64,000 bases of DNA, taken from positions 900,829 through 964,828 of the forward strand of contig NZ_SHKP01000004.1 of NCBI RefSeq assembly GCF_004217215.1, written 5' to 3'. Of the stretch, positions 47,598-56,765 are shown in pieces; position 1 is the first letter of the stretch, and every line of letters begins with the position of its first letter. Source of the stretch: Rivibacter subsaxonicus (GTDB lineage Bacteria; Pseudomonadota; Gammaproteobacteria; Burkholderiales; Burkholderiaceae_C). The position numbers were made by a program, and so were the translations under genes. The notes below the pieces were generated by a model. The model saw nothing but the letters and a program-made list of their open reading frames with translations, had not been told where the DNA came from and did no database searches.

Positions 47598-48218
47598 TCA
47601 GAGCAGGTCGAGCGCCTTGAACACGGCGGCCTTGCTGCGCTGTTGAGCCGAGTATTTTAACCGTTGTGCGTGAACGATGGTCTTGAGGTCGAAGAGAGCG
47701 GTCTCGAATACCGCGTTGACGACGACGAAATCGAAGTGCCGCGCCTGCGCCACCTCCTCGCGCGCGTTGGCCATGCGCTGGCCAATGGCGCCGTTGGCGT
47801 CCTCGCCGCGGCGGCGCAGCCGCTGCTCGAGTTCGGCCCAGCTTGGCGGCAGGATGAAGATCAGCACCGCATGCCCGAACAGCTGCTTGATCTGCAGCGC
47901 GCCCTGGAAATCGATCTCGAGCACCACGTCCTCGCCGGCCTGGAGCCGGGCCTCGATCGCGGCGCGCGAGGTGCCGTAGAGATTGCCGTGGACCTCGGCC
48001 CACTCGAAGAAGTCGCCGCGCCCGGCCATCGCGCGGAACTCGGGCTCGTCGACGAACCAGTACTCGCGGCCATGCTGCTCCTGACCGCGCGGCGCACGGG
48101 TGGTGTGCGAGATCGAGACCGCCAGATGGCCGTCGAGTTCGAGCAGCGCCTTGACGAGGCTGGATTTCCCGGCCCCGCTCGGGGCCGCGATGATGAAGAG
48201 GTTGCCTGGGGTGTCCAT
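47598..48218 (-). CDS. gmk: Guanylate kinase
   Basis: A 206-residue kinase that converts GMP to GDP. The P-loop [11 protein letters not shown] is at residues 11-21, GMP-binding residues lie in [13 protein letters not shown] and GREYWFV, and the lid region RLRRRGED is present. It heads the gmk-rpoZ-spoT group. It is divergent from the HiPIP gene across 234 nt. Confidence 0.96.
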   Translation of the reverse strand: MDTPGNLFIIAAPSGAGKSSLVKALLELDGHLAVSISHTTRAPRGQEQHGREYWFVDEPEFRAMAGRGDFFEWAEVHGNLYGTSRAAIEARLQAGEDVVLEIDFQGALQIKQLFGHAVLIFILPPSWAELEQRLRRRGEDANGAIGQRMANAREEVAQARHFDFVVVNAVFETALFDLKTIVHAQRLKYSAQQRSKAAVFKALDLL

Positions 48219-48452
48219 GTTCCGTGCCCGGTCGCGCCAGCCGAAATTCTAGGGTCGGCCGCCGACGGCTCGCCGCGACCGTGGCCGCGCGGCTACCACC
48301 GAGCAAGCCACTCGGGTTTTGACCGGGTGTCGCTGGGGGCGACGGAGCTAAGCTGCGCGCCACGGTGCCGCCATCCAACTGCCCAGCAGCCAGACAGCCC
48401 CGCGCCCGTGAGCTCGTCGGCCCACGGTTTGTCGATACCTGTGGAGACAAGC

Positions 48453-48758
48453 ATGACCTCACGCCGTGGTTTCATCACCATCCTGCCGGTTGCCGGCGCA
48501 GTGCTGGTCGGGAGCCGCGCCATGGCGCAGGCCCCGATGCTCGACGAGAAGGATCCCACCGCCGCGGCCCTGGGCTACGTGGCCGACGCCGCGCGCGTCG
48601 ACAAGGCCAAATTCCCGAAGTTCGCGGCCGACCAGAACTGCGCCAACTGCACCCTGTTCCAGGGCAAGGCCGGCGCCGCCGCGGGCATGTGCCCGCTGTT
48701 TGCCGGCAAGCAGGTGGCTGGCAAGGGCTGGTGCAGCGCCTGGGCCAAGAAGGCCTGA
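48453..48758 (+). CDS. hip: High-potential iron-sulfur protein (HiPIP)
   Basis: A 101-residue exported electron carrier. A twin-arginine signal (TSRRGFITI) ends at AMA near residue 25, as expected for a protein that receives its cluster before export. Four cysteines hold the [4Fe-4S] cluster: Cys63 and Cys66 (NCANC), Cys80 (GMCPLF) and Cys94 (GWCSAW). In Rubrivivax gelatinosus and similar bacteria HiPIP donates electrons to the photosynthetic reaction centre. GGAGA precedes the ATG. Its place beside the bch cluster supports that role here. Confidence 0.94.
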   Translation: MTSRRGFITILPVAGAVLVGSRAMAQAPMLDEKDPTAAALGYVADAARVDKAKFPKFAADQNCANCTLFQGKAGAAAGMCPLFAGKQVAGKGWCSAWAKKA

Positions 48759-48809
48759 TCCGGGTTGGCGCGTCGCCCGTGATCGGCCTGCCAGGCGCGC
48801 CCTGACCGC

Positions 48810-50105
48810 ATGCCGCTGTTGCCCCGCGACCATCCGGAACGCCTGACCCTCGCCGAGGAGGTGCACGCCCGCCCGGCGGAGCCGCTGGATGTGCCGTCGC
48901 GCGCCTCCTACGTCGCGTTGGTGATCGAGCCCGAGCAGCGCGAGCGCGAGTTGGCGCACCTCGCCGCCTTGTGCACGGCTCATGGCGTCGAAGCGCCGGC
49001 GGCTGGCCTCACGCAGTTCAGCGCCGCGCTCGGTCCGTTACGCCTGAAGTGGGAACGCCACGGCGAGTTCTCTGGCTACACCTTTGTCGTGCCGGGGCTC
49101 AGCCCACGACCGTTCAGCGAGCCGGCGGCCGGCTTCTTGCCGCCCGGCTGGCTGGCGGCGCTGCCCGGCACCACGGTCTACGCCGCCCATGCCAAGCTGG
49201 CGTCGACGTCGAGCCGTGCCGAAGCGCCCGACGCGGCGTCGCTGGCCGAGCACTTTGGCAGCAACCTCGTGGTCGGCTCCGAGATTGGCGACGGGGCGGG
49301 CCTGGTCTTCACCGACTTCCGCATCCACGGCGACGGCTTCGGGCGCTTCCTGATCCTCGATCGCGGCTTCACGGCGCGCCAGGCTGGGCGCATGTTGCAG
49401 CGCCTGTTCGAGATCGAGTCCTATCACATGATGGCGCTGCTGGCGCTGCCGGTGGCACGCGGGCAATCGCCATGCATCCAGGCGATCGAAGCATCGCTGG
49501 CCGCGCTGACCGGCGCGATCGCCGCCGAGGGCGGCGACGACGAGGCGCTGCAGCAGCAACTGACCCGCATGGCCGTCGAGATCGAGAGCGGGCTGGCGGC
49601 GAGTCAGTTCCGTTTCGGTGCCTGTCGTGCCTATGCCGAACTGGTGCGAACCCGCATCGCCGAGCTGCGCGAGCAGCGCTTGCCGGGCCTGCAGACCATC
49701 GGCGAGTTCATGTCGCGTCGCTTCACGCCGGCGGTCGCCACGGTGGCCAGCGTCGAGCAACGCATGCAGGCGTTGTCCGAGCGCGTGGCGCAGACCGGCA
49801 GCCTGTTGTCGACCCGCGTGGAGATCGCGCGCGAGCGCCAGAACCAGGCGCTGCTGGCCTCGATGAACCGGCGCGCGCGCCTGCAGTTGCGGCTGCAGCA
49901 GACGGTCGAGGGGCTGTCGGTGGCGGCGATCGTCTACTACTGCGCGGGCCTGGTCGGCTACCTGGCCAAGGCGCTCAAGGCCGGTGGCGTGGCGATCAAT
50001 CCGGACCTCGCGGTCGGGCTGTCGATCCCGATCCTGCTGGTACTCATCCTGCTGGCGCTCAAGCGCGCGCGCCGTCGTCACGACGAAGCCGACAACGACT
50101 ATTGA
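48810..50105 (+). CDS. DUF3422 family membrane protein
   Basis: A 431-residue protein of the DUF3422 family. The N-terminal HPERLTLAEEVHARP is the family signature. A long helical region with coiled-coil tendency spans about 240-350, and two C-terminal transmembrane helices lie at about 370-388 and 398-416, followed by a basic tail. It may be a membrane-anchored cytoplasmic protein. It lies between HiPIP and bchI, 17 nt ahead of bchI, so it could be co-transcribed with them. Its function is unknown. Confidence 0.88.
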   Translation: MPLLPRDHPERLTLAEEVHARPAEPLDVPSRASYVALVIEPEQRERELAHLAALCTAHGVEAPAAGLTQFSAALGPLRLKWERHGEFSGYTFVVPGLSPRPFSEPAAGFLPPGWLAALPGTTVYAAHAKLASTSSRAEAPDAASLAEHFGSNLVVGSEIGDGAGLVFTDFRIHGDGFGRFLILDRGFTARQAGRMLQRLFEIESYHMMALLALPVARGQSPCIQAIEASLAALTGAIAAEGGDDEALQQQLTRMAVEIESGLAASQFRFGACRAYAELVRTRIAELREQRLPGLQTIGEFMSRRFTPAVATVASVEQRMQALSERVAQTGSLLSTRVEIARERQNQALLASMNRRARLQLRLQQTVEGLSVAAIVYYCAGLVGYLAKALKAGGVAINPDLAVGLSIPILLVLILLALKRARRRHDEADNDY

Positions 50106-50122
50106 CGAGGGCCTGCCGACAC

Positions 50123-51139
50123 ATGAACTTTCCCTTCGCTGCCATCGTCGGCCAGGACGAGATGAAGCTCGCGATCCAGATCGCGGCCGTCGATCCGTCG
50201 GTCGGCGGCGTGCTGGTGTTCGGCGATCGCGGCACCGGCAAGTCGACCGCGGTGCGCGCGCTGGCCGCGCTGCTGCCGAAGATGCGCGCGGTGGTCGGCT
50301 GCCGCTACGGCTGCGATCCACTGGTGGCCACTGGCTGCGACGAATGCGCCGCGCGCAAGCAGGGCGCCGGCGTCAAGACGCACCTGGTGCCGGTGCCGGT
50401 GGTCGACCTGCCGCTCGGCGCCACCGAAGACCGGGTCGTCGGCGCGCTCGACCTCGAGCGCGCGCTCGGACAGGGCGTCAAGGCCTTCGAGCCCGGCCTG
50501 CTGGCGCGCGCGCATCGCGGCTTTCTATACATCGACGAGGTCAATCTGCTCGAGGACCACCTGGTCGACCTGCTGATCGACGTCGCCGCCTCGGGCGAGA
50601 ACGTGGTCGAGCGCGAAGGCCTGTCGGTGCGTCATCCGGCGCGTTTCGTGCTGGTCGGCAGCGGTAACCCCGAAGAGGGCGAGTTGCGGCCGCAATTGCT
50701 CGACCGCTTCGGGCTTTCGGTCGAGGTGCGCACGCCGGGCGACATCGCCTCGCGGGTCGAGGTGGTCAAGCGCCGTGACGCCTTCGAGCGCGATCCGGTC
50801 GCCTTCATCGAGGCCTGGAGCAAGGCCGAGGCCAAGTTGCGCAAGCGCATCGTTGGCGCGCGCGAGCGCCTGCCCTCGGTGGCGGTGGCCGACGCTGCAC
50901 TCGAGCGCGCCGCGCAACTCTGCGTGGCGCTGGGCACCGACGGCCTGCGCGGCGAGCTGACGCTGATCCGCGCCGCCCGCGCCCTGGCGGCGCTCGAGGG
51001 CAAGGCCGCGGTGGGCGACGCGCAGTTGCGGCGCGTGGCGCCGTCGGCGTTGCGCCACCGGCTGCGGCGCAACCCGCTCGACGATGCCGGCTCCGGCGTG
51101 CGCGTCGAGCGCGCGCTGGTCGAGATATTCGGCGCCTGA
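50123..51139 (+). CDS. bchI: Magnesium chelatase subunit BchI
   Basis: A 338-residue AAA+ ATPase that drives insertion of Mg into protoporphyrin IX, the first committed step to bacteriochlorophyll. Walker A (GDRGTGKST) is at residues 34-42, Walker B in GFLYIDEVNLLEDH, and the sensor and arginine finger region in SGNPEEGELRPQLLDRFG. A cysteine-rich insertion (GCRYGC ... GCDEC) near 62-78 is typical of bacterial BchI. It forms a hexameric ring with BchD, which is next, 23 nt downstream. Confidence 0.96.
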   Translation: MNFPFAAIVGQDEMKLAIQIAAVDPSVGGVLVFGDRGTGKSTAVRALAALLPKMRAVVGCRYGCDPLVATGCDECAARKQGAGVKTHLVPVPVVDLPLGATEDRVVGALDLERALGQGVKAFEPGLLARAHRGFLYIDEVNLLEDHLVDLLIDVAASGENVVEREGLSVRHPARFVLVGSGNPEEGELRPQLLDRFGLSVEVRTPGDIASRVEVVKRRDAFERDPVAFIEAWSKAEAKLRKRIVGARERLPSVAVADAALERAAQLCVALGTDGLRGELTLIRAARALAALEGKAAVGDAQLRRVAPSALRHRLRRNPLDDAGSGVRVERALVEIFGA

Positions 51140-51162
51140 GCGCGCCGCCAAGGCTGGCTCCA

Positions 51163-52932
51163 ATGCTCGACGCGGGCACAGACGGCACTCCCTGGTCCGA
51201 CGCGCTCAGCGCGGCCGCGATCCTGGCCATCGATCCGGTCGGCTGCGGTGGCGCGGTGTTGCGCGCCGGCGCCGGCCCGGTGCGCGACCAGTGGCTTGCC
51301 AGCCTGCGGGCGCTGCTGCCGGCAGACGTGGCGTGGCGCCGGCTGCCGCTGAACACCGCCGACGAGCGCCTGCTCGGTGGCCTCGATCTCGCCGCCACGC
51401 TGCGCGCCGGCCGCCCGGTTGCCCAGCGCGGCCTGTTGGCCGAGGTCGACGGCGGCATCCTGGTCGCGGCGATGGCCGAGCGGCTCGAGGCCGGCACCGC
51501 GGCCCGGATCGCCGCGGCGATGGACAGGGGCGAGGTGGTCACGGCGCGCGATGGCTTGCATCAGGTCCACCCGAGTCGCTTCGGTCTGGTCGCGCTCGAC
51601 GAAGGCGCCGGCGAGGAGCAACCACCGGCGGCGCTGGTCGATCGGCTCGCGTTCCACATCGATCTGGGCGAGGTGGCGCTGCGCGATGCCTTCGATGCGG
51701 GTGCCGATGTAGCCTGCGACGTCGCAGCTGCACGTGCACGGCTGGCGTCGGTCAGCGTCGATGAAGCCAGCATCGAGGCCTTGTGCGCGGCCGCGCTGGC
51801 GCTCGGCATCGACTCCTTGCGCGCGCCCTGGCTCGCGCTGCGCTGCGCATGCGCAGCCGCCGCGCTGGACGGGCGCGGCGCCGTGCAGGCCGCAGACACG
51901 GCGCTTGCTGCGCGGCTGGTGCTCGCGCCGCGTGCGACGCGGCTGCCGCCGAGCGAGGCCGAGCAGCAAGCCCCTGACGAGGAAGCCGCCGAGCCGCAGG
52001 CTTCGCCGCCCGCCGAGCCTCAGGCTGAGAGCCCGGAGTCACCCGCCGACACCGAGACCGCACTCGACGATCTGGTGCTGGCCGCGGCCCGGGCCGCAAT
52101 CCCGGCTGGCCTGCTGGCCCGCCTGCAACTCGAACAGGGCGCGTCGCGCGCGCGTCAGCGTGGCCGCAGCGGTGCCCTGCAGACCGGCGGTTCGCGCGGT
52201 CGCCCGGTCGGCGTGCGGCGCGGCCCACCGCAGCGCGGCGCACGGCTCAACCTGATCGAGACCCTGCGCGCCGCCGCGCCCTGGCAGGCGCTTCGACGGC
52301 GCGAGCAGCCTGCGGCCAGCGGCCGACTTCAGCTGCGCAGCGACGATTTCCGCACCACCCGCTTTCGCCAGCGCGTCCGCAGCACCACCGTGTTCGTGAT
52401 CGACGCTTCGGGCTCACAGGCGCTGCATCGCCTGGCCGAGGCCAAGGGCGCGGTCGAGCTTCTGCTCGCCGACTGCTACGTGCGGCGCGACCGTGTCGCG
52501 GTGCTCGGTTTTCGCGGTCTTGGCGCCGAACTGCTGCTGCCGCCGACCCGCTCGCTGGTGCGCGCCAAGCGCAGCCTGGCCGGGCTGCCGGGCGGCGGCG
52601 GCACGCCGCTGGCGGCCGGACTCGACGCCGCGGCGCAACTGGCCGACGCGATTCGCCGCCGCGGCGAGACGCCGTTGCTGGTGTTGCTGACCGACGGCCG
52701 CGCCAACATCGCGCGCGACGGCAGCCCCGGTCGTGCCCGTGCCGACGCAGACGCGCAAGCCTCGGCTCGCGCGCTGCGGGCCGGCGGGTTTGGTTGCCTG
52801 CTGATCGACACGGCACCGCAACCGCAGGCCAGCGCGCGCGCGCTGGCGCTGGCGATGGGGGCCAGCTACCTGGCGTTGCCGCAGGCGCAGGCGAACCTGC
52901 TGTCGCAGGCGGTGCGGACGGCGCTGCCGTGA
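51163..52932 (+). CDS. bchD: Magnesium chelatase subunit BchD
   Basis: A 589-residue subunit with a degenerate AAA+ domain (about 1-260), a proline/glutamate-rich linker (about 265-310) and a C-terminal von Willebrand A domain. The AAA+ part lacks a proper Walker A, as is usual for BchD. The vWA domain has the MIDAS motif DASGS near residue 409 and LTDGRAN with the second aspartate. BchD couples the BchI ATPase ring to the BchH catalytic subunit, which is not in this window. Confidence 0.94.
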   Translation: MLDAGTDGTPWSDALSAAAILAIDPVGCGGAVLRAGAGPVRDQWLASLRALLPADVAWRRLPLNTADERLLGGLDLAATLRAGRPVAQRGLLAEVDGGILVAAMAERLEAGTAARIAAAMDRGEVVTARDGLHQVHPSRFGLVALDEGAGEEQPPAALVDRLAFHIDLGEVALRDAFDAGADVACDVAAARARLASVSVDEASIEALCAAALALGIDSLRAPWLALRCACAAAALDGRGAVQAADTALAARLVLAPRATRLPPSEAEQQAPDEEAAEPQASPPAEPQAESPESPADTETALDDLVLAAARAAIPAGLLARLQLEQGASRARQRGRSGALQTGGSRGRPVGVRRGPPQRGARLNLIETLRAAAPWQALRRREQPAASGRLQLRSDDFRTTRFRQRVRSTTVFVIDASGSQALHRLAEAKGAVELLLADCYVRRDRVAVLGFRGLGAELLLPPTRSLVRAKRSLAGLPGGGGTPLAAGLDAAAQLADAIRRRGETPLLVLLTDGRANIARDGSPGRARADADAQASARALRAGGFGCLLIDTAPQPQASARALALAMGASYLALPQAQANLLSQAVRTALP

Positions 52933-53094
52933 CGACTGCCCCCACGCTTGGCGCATCGCGTCAGCGCGGCTCCCCGCGGTGGCGCAGCCCGGCTTTGGAG
53001 AGTGTGCCGCGGCTCCGTGCCCGCCAGCGCGCGCACGGACGGCACGAGCGCCAGCCGATCCCGGCGGCTGGCCGCGCTGCGTCCGGCTGACACG

Positions 53095-54003
53095 ATGAAT
53101 CCCGCCCCGGCGCTCGACTGGGCGCTCGACGGCCCGAGCTGGCCGCATGCCGTAGCAAGCCGCTTCGTGCTGGCCGACGGGCTGCGCTGGCATGTGCAGC
53201 AGATGGGGCTGGCGCAAGGCGAGGGTCCGACGCTGCTGCTGCTGCACGGTACCGGCGCCTCGACCCATTCGTGGCGCGGGCTGCTGCCGTTGCTGGCGCC
53301 ACGCTTTCATCTGATCGCGCCCGACTTGCCGGGCCATGCCTTCAGCGCGACACCAGCCTCGGGCGCGCAGATGTCCTTGCCCGGCATGGCGCGTGCGCTG
53401 GCAGCGCTGCTGGCGACGCTCGATGCGCGACCGAACTTCGTGCTCGGCCATTCGGCCGGCGCCGCGATCGCGATCCGCATGAGCCTCGATCGGTTGATCG
53501 AGCCGGCGGCGATCGCCGCGGTCAACCCGGCGCTGCTGCCCTTTGGCGGCCTGCCAGGACGGATCTTCGGCCCGGCCGCGCGGCTGCTGGCAGCCCAGCC
53601 CTGGGTGCCGCGGCTCTTTGCCCGGCGTGCCGCCAGGCCTGCGGTGCTGCAGGGCCTGCTCGACGCCACCGGCTCGACGCTCGATGCCGAAGGCATGGCC
53701 CTCTATGGCCGTCTGGTGCGCAGCCCGGCGCACGCGGCCGGCGCGCTGTCGATGATGGCGAACTGGGACCTGCAGCCGCTGCGACGCGAGTTGCCGGCGC
53801 TGCGCGTGCCGCTGCACCTGATCGTCGGCGCCAACGACCACACCGTGCCACCGCGGCAGGCGCAACAGGTGCATGCGCTGCTGCCGGCGTCGACGCTGAT
53901 CATGCTGCCTGGCCTGGGCCACCTCGCGCACGAGGAGCAGCCGGTGCGGGTGGTGCAACAGGTGTTGGCCGTGGTGCAGGCGGCTTCGACCGCCGCGGCT
54001 TGA
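53095..54003 (+). CDS. bchO: Alpha/beta hydrolase BchO
   Basis: A 302-residue alpha/beta hydrolase of the BchO type found in bchIDO operons; its exact step in Mg-protoporphyrin metabolism is not settled. The conserved RFVLADGLRWHVQQMG opening, the oxyanion LLHGTGAST and the nucleophile GHSAGA are present, as are the acid in VGANDHTVP and the histidine in GLGHLAHEE. About 162 nt separate it from bchD. A longer in-frame version from 52948 would need a TTG start and an arginine-rich extension without family similarity, so I used the ATG. Confidence 0.9.
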   Translation: MNPAPALDWALDGPSWPHAVASRFVLADGLRWHVQQMGLAQGEGPTLLLLHGTGASTHSWRGLLPLLAPRFHLIAPDLPGHAFSATPASGAQMSLPGMARALAALLATLDARPNFVLGHSAGAAIAIRMSLDRLIEPAAIAAVNPALLPFGGLPGRIFGPAARLLAAQPWVPRLFARRAARPAVLQGLLDATGSTLDAEGMALYGRLVRSPAHAAGALSMMANWDLQPLRRELPALRVPLHLIVGANDHTVPPRQAQQVHALLPASTLIMLPGLGHLAHEEQPVRVVQQVLAVVQAASTAAA

Positions 54004-54101
54004 GGCGAGCGCCCCAAGTCGCTCGCAGCGCTCATGGCCTTGGTTCCGTCCAGGCGCGCAGCCGCAGCCCTGGAGCCGCGCGCATCAGGGTTTGGCGACA
54101 G

Positions 54102-54130
54102 TTGTCATGTTTGATTGACGCGCCTAGGAT
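54102..54130 (+). promoter_or_regulatory. Probable crtI promoter with a PpsR-like site
   Basis: A -35 TTGTCA (54102-54107) and a -10 TAGGAT (54125-54130) are 17 bp apart. A PpsR/CrtJ-like sequence, TGT-N12-ACG, at 54103-54120 overlaps the -35. Transcription would start close to the ATG at 54137, leaving little or no leader. Confidence 0.5.
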
Positions 54131-54136
54131 GTGCGA

Positions 54137-55690
54137 ATGTTGACAGTCAGCGTGCCGGAGCTCCCTCGGGTTGTCACCCGCGAGCGGCCGCACGCGGTGG
54201 TCATCGGCAGCGGTTTTGGCGGGTTGGCGGCGGCGGTGCGGCTCGGCGCGCGTGGCTATCGCGTCACCGTGCTGGAGCAACTCGACGCGCCCGGCGGCCG
54301 CGCCTACGTCTACCGCCAGGACGGCTTCACCTTCGACGCCGGCCCGACCGTGATCACCGCGCCGTTCCTGCTCGAGGAGCTGTGGGCGCTGTGCGGCAGA
54401 ACCTTGTCCGACGACGTGGAACTGCGTCCGGTCAGCCCCTTCTACCGGATCCGCTTCGACGACGGCACCAGCTTCGACTACAGCGGCGACGCCGGTGCGA
54501 TGCGCGCCGAGGTCGAACGCCTGGCGCCGGGCGACGTGGCCGGCTACGAGCGCTTTCTCGCGGCCAGCCAGGCGATCTACAAGGTCGGCTTCGAGCAACT
54601 CGGCCACGTGCCGTTCAGCAAGTTCGCCGACATGGCGCGGGTGCTGCCCGAACTGCTCAAGCTCGAGGGCTACAGAACCGTCTACTCGCTGGCCTGCAAG
54701 CATGTGCGCGATCCCAAGCTGCGCGTGGTGCTCACCTTCCAGTCGCTGCTGGTCGGCGGCAATCCCTTCGCGACGACCTCGGTCTATTGCCTGATCGCCT
54801 TTCTCGAACGGCGCTTCGGCGTGCACTTCGCGATGGGCGGCACCGGCAGCCTCGTCCGGGGGCTCGTGTGCCTGATCGAAGGGCAGGGCGGCGAGCTGCG
54901 CTGCCAGCAGACGGTGAGCCAGATCCTCGTACACAAGGGCGCTGCCTGCGGTGTGCGGCTGAGCACCGGCGAGACGATCGCGGCCGACGTGGTGGTGTCG
55001 AACGCCGATTCGGCCTTCACCTACAAGCGCCTGCTCGCGCCCGAGCACCGCAAGCGCTGGACCGACCGCAAGATCGAGAAATCGCGCTACTCGATGAGCC
55101 TGTTCGTCTGGTACTTCGGCACCCGCCGCAAGTACCCGGACGTGGCGCACCACACCATCCTGCTCGGACCACGCTACCGCGAACTGCTGCGCGACATCTT
55201 CGATCGCAAGCTGCTGGCCCGGGACTTCAGCCTCTACCTGCACCGGCCCACCGCCACAGACCCCGCGCTGGCGCCACCCGGCTGCGACGCTTTCTACGTG
55301 CTGTCGCCGGTGCCGCACCTGCAAAGCGGCACCGACTGGAAGACCCAGGCCGAGCCTTACCGGCTGGCGCTGCAGCAGCGCCTCGAGCAGACGCTGCTGC
55401 CCGGCCTGGCCGACGAGATCGCGACGTCGCGCCTGCTGACGCCACTGGACTTCCAGAACCGGCTGAGCTCGTTCCGCGGTGCGGCCTTCGGCCTCGAGCC
55501 GGTGTTGACGCAAAGCGCGTGGTTCCGGCCGCACAACAAGAGCGAGGAGATCGATCGTCTCTACCTGGTTGGCGCCGGCACGCACCCCGGCGCCGGCCTG
55601 CCCGGTGTGCTGTCTTCGGCCAAGGTGCTTGATTCGGTGGTGCCCCATGCAGACGAGCTTGTTGCCCGCGCGTCCCTCGTTCGCGCCTGA
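54137..55690 (+). CDS. crtI: Phytoene desaturase
   Basis: A 517-residue FAD enzyme that desaturates phytoene to neurosporene and, in Rubrivivax, partly to lycopene. The N-terminal dinucleotide fold HAVVIGSGFGGLAAAVRL and the C-terminal LYLVGAGTHPGAGLPGVL are diagnostic of CrtI. The start is the ATG at 54137; a GTG two codons upstream is possible. It overlaps crtB by 44 nt, so the pair is translated together. CrtI was chosen over CrtD because the CrtD-like gene lies elsewhere in the cluster. Confidence 0.95.
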   Translation: MLTVSVPELPRVVTRERPHAVVIGSGFGGLAAAVRLGARGYRVTVLEQLDAPGGRAYVYRQDGFTFDAGPTVITAPFLLEELWALCGRTLSDDVELRPVSPFYRIRFDDGTSFDYSGDAGAMRAEVERLAPGDVAGYERFLAASQAIYKVGFEQLGHVPFSKFADMARVLPELLKLEGYRTVYSLACKHVRDPKLRVVLTFQSLLVGGNPFATTSVYCLIAFLERRFGVHFAMGGTGSLVRGLVCLIEGQGGELRCQQTVSQILVHKGAACGVRLSTGETIAADVVVSNADSAFTYKRLLAPEHRKRWTDRKIEKSRYSMSLFVWYFGTRRKYPDVAHHTILLGPRYRELLRDIFDRKLLARDFSLYLHRPTATDPALAPPGCDAFYVLSPVPHLQSGTDWKTQAEPYRLALQQRLEQTLLPGLADEIATSRLLTPLDFQNRLSSFRGAAFGLEPVLTQSAWFRPHNKSEEIDRLYLVGAGTHPGAGLPGVLSSAKVLDSVVPHADELVARASLVRA

Positions 55691-56765
55691 AGGCGCGGCA
55701 CCGGCGCCGCCAGAGCGCAGGCTGCACGCGGCCGACGTGGCCGCCTGCCGCGAACTGCTCGAGCACAACTCGCGCACCTTCCATGCCGCTTCGCTGCTGC
55801 TGCCGCGCGCGGTGCGCGAGCCGGCCTCGGTGCTCTACGGCTTCTGCCGGCTCGCCGACGACGCGGTCGATGTCGAGGGCGGCGCGATGGCCGCGATTGC
55901 GTTGCTGCGCGAGCGCCTGGCGTGCGCCTGCGCCGGCCAGCCGCTCGATGCACCGGCCGATCGCGCGCTGGCGGTGGTGATCGCGCGCCACGCGATTCCG
56001 CGCGCGTTGCCCGAGGCCCTGATCGAGGGCCTGGAATGGGACGCGCAGGGGCGACGCTACGAGACGATCGAAGCCTTGCACGACTACGCCGCGCGCGTGG
56101 CCGGTGCGGTCGGCGCGATGATGGCGCTGCTGATGGGCGTGCGCAGCCCGGCGGCGCTGGCGCGGGCCTGCGACCTCGGCGTGGCGATGCAGCTCTCCAA
56201 CATCGCGCGCGATGTCGGCGAGGATGCTCGCATGGGCCGCGTCTACCTGCCGCTGCAGTGGCTGCGCGAGGCCGGCATCGAGCCCGATGCGTGGCTGGCC
56301 CGGCCGGTGTTCGACGCGGCGCTGGCCTCGGTGGTCAAGCGCGTGCTGAACGAAGCGGAGCGACTCTATGCCCGCGTCGACGCCGGCGTGGCCGCGCTGC
56401 CGCTCGGTTGCCGGCCCGGCATCAACGCCGCGCGATTCCTCTACGCCGAGATCGGGCACGAGGTCGAGCGCCAGGGACTCAATTCGGTGGACCGGCGTGC
56501 CGTAGTGCCGGTCGCGCGCAAGGCGCGGCTGCTGCTGCGCGCGCTGGTCGTGCTGGCGCCCGACGCGCGCGCGGCCAATGCGCCGGTGCTGGCGGCCAAC
56601 CGCTTCCTGGTGGATGCGGTGAGCGAGATGGCGTCGCTGCCGTCCGCGGCCGATGCGACGACGCCACCCTGGTGGCACCTCGGCGCGCGCGCGGTGTGGA
56701 TGATCGAGCTCTTCGACCGGCTCGAGCGACTCGAGCGCCAGCCACCCCTGCGCGCGAGCGCATGA
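55647..56765 (+). CDS. crtB: Phytoene synthase
   Basis: A 372-residue enzyme that condenses two geranylgeranyl diphosphates to phytoene. The first aspartate motif is in FCRLADDAVD and the second in SNIARDVGEDARMGRVYLP, both intact. The start lies inside the end of crtI (44-nt overlap); a ribosome binding site is not obvious, consistent with coupling. A small membrane protein gene begins at its stop by an ATGA overlap. Confidence 0.94.
   Translation: MQTSLLPARPSFAPEGAAPAPPERRLHAADVAACRELLEHNSRTFHAASLLLPRAVREPASVLYGFCRLADDAVDVEGGAMAAIALLRERLACACAGQPLDAPADRALAVVIARHAIPRALPEALIEGLEWDAQGRRYETIEALHDYAARVAGAVGAMMALLMGVRSPAALARACDLGVAMQLSNIARDVGEDARMGRVYLPLQWLREAGIEPDAWLARPVFDAALASVVKRVLNEAERLYARVDAGVAALPLGCRPGINAARFLYAEIGHEVERQGLNSVDRRAVVPVARKARLLLRALVVLAPDARAANAPVLAANRFLVDAVSEMASLPSAADATTPPWWHLGARAVWMIELFDRLERLERQPPLRASA

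Noticed and set aside
48300-48340. PpsR site or sigma-70 promoter ahead of HiPIP
   Set aside because: TGT and ACG occur but 11, not 12, bases apart, and TTGACC has no fitting -10.
52948-53094. Longer BchO starting at 52948
   Set aside because: Needs a TTG start without a ribosome binding site and adds an arginine-rich stretch unlike BchO proteins.
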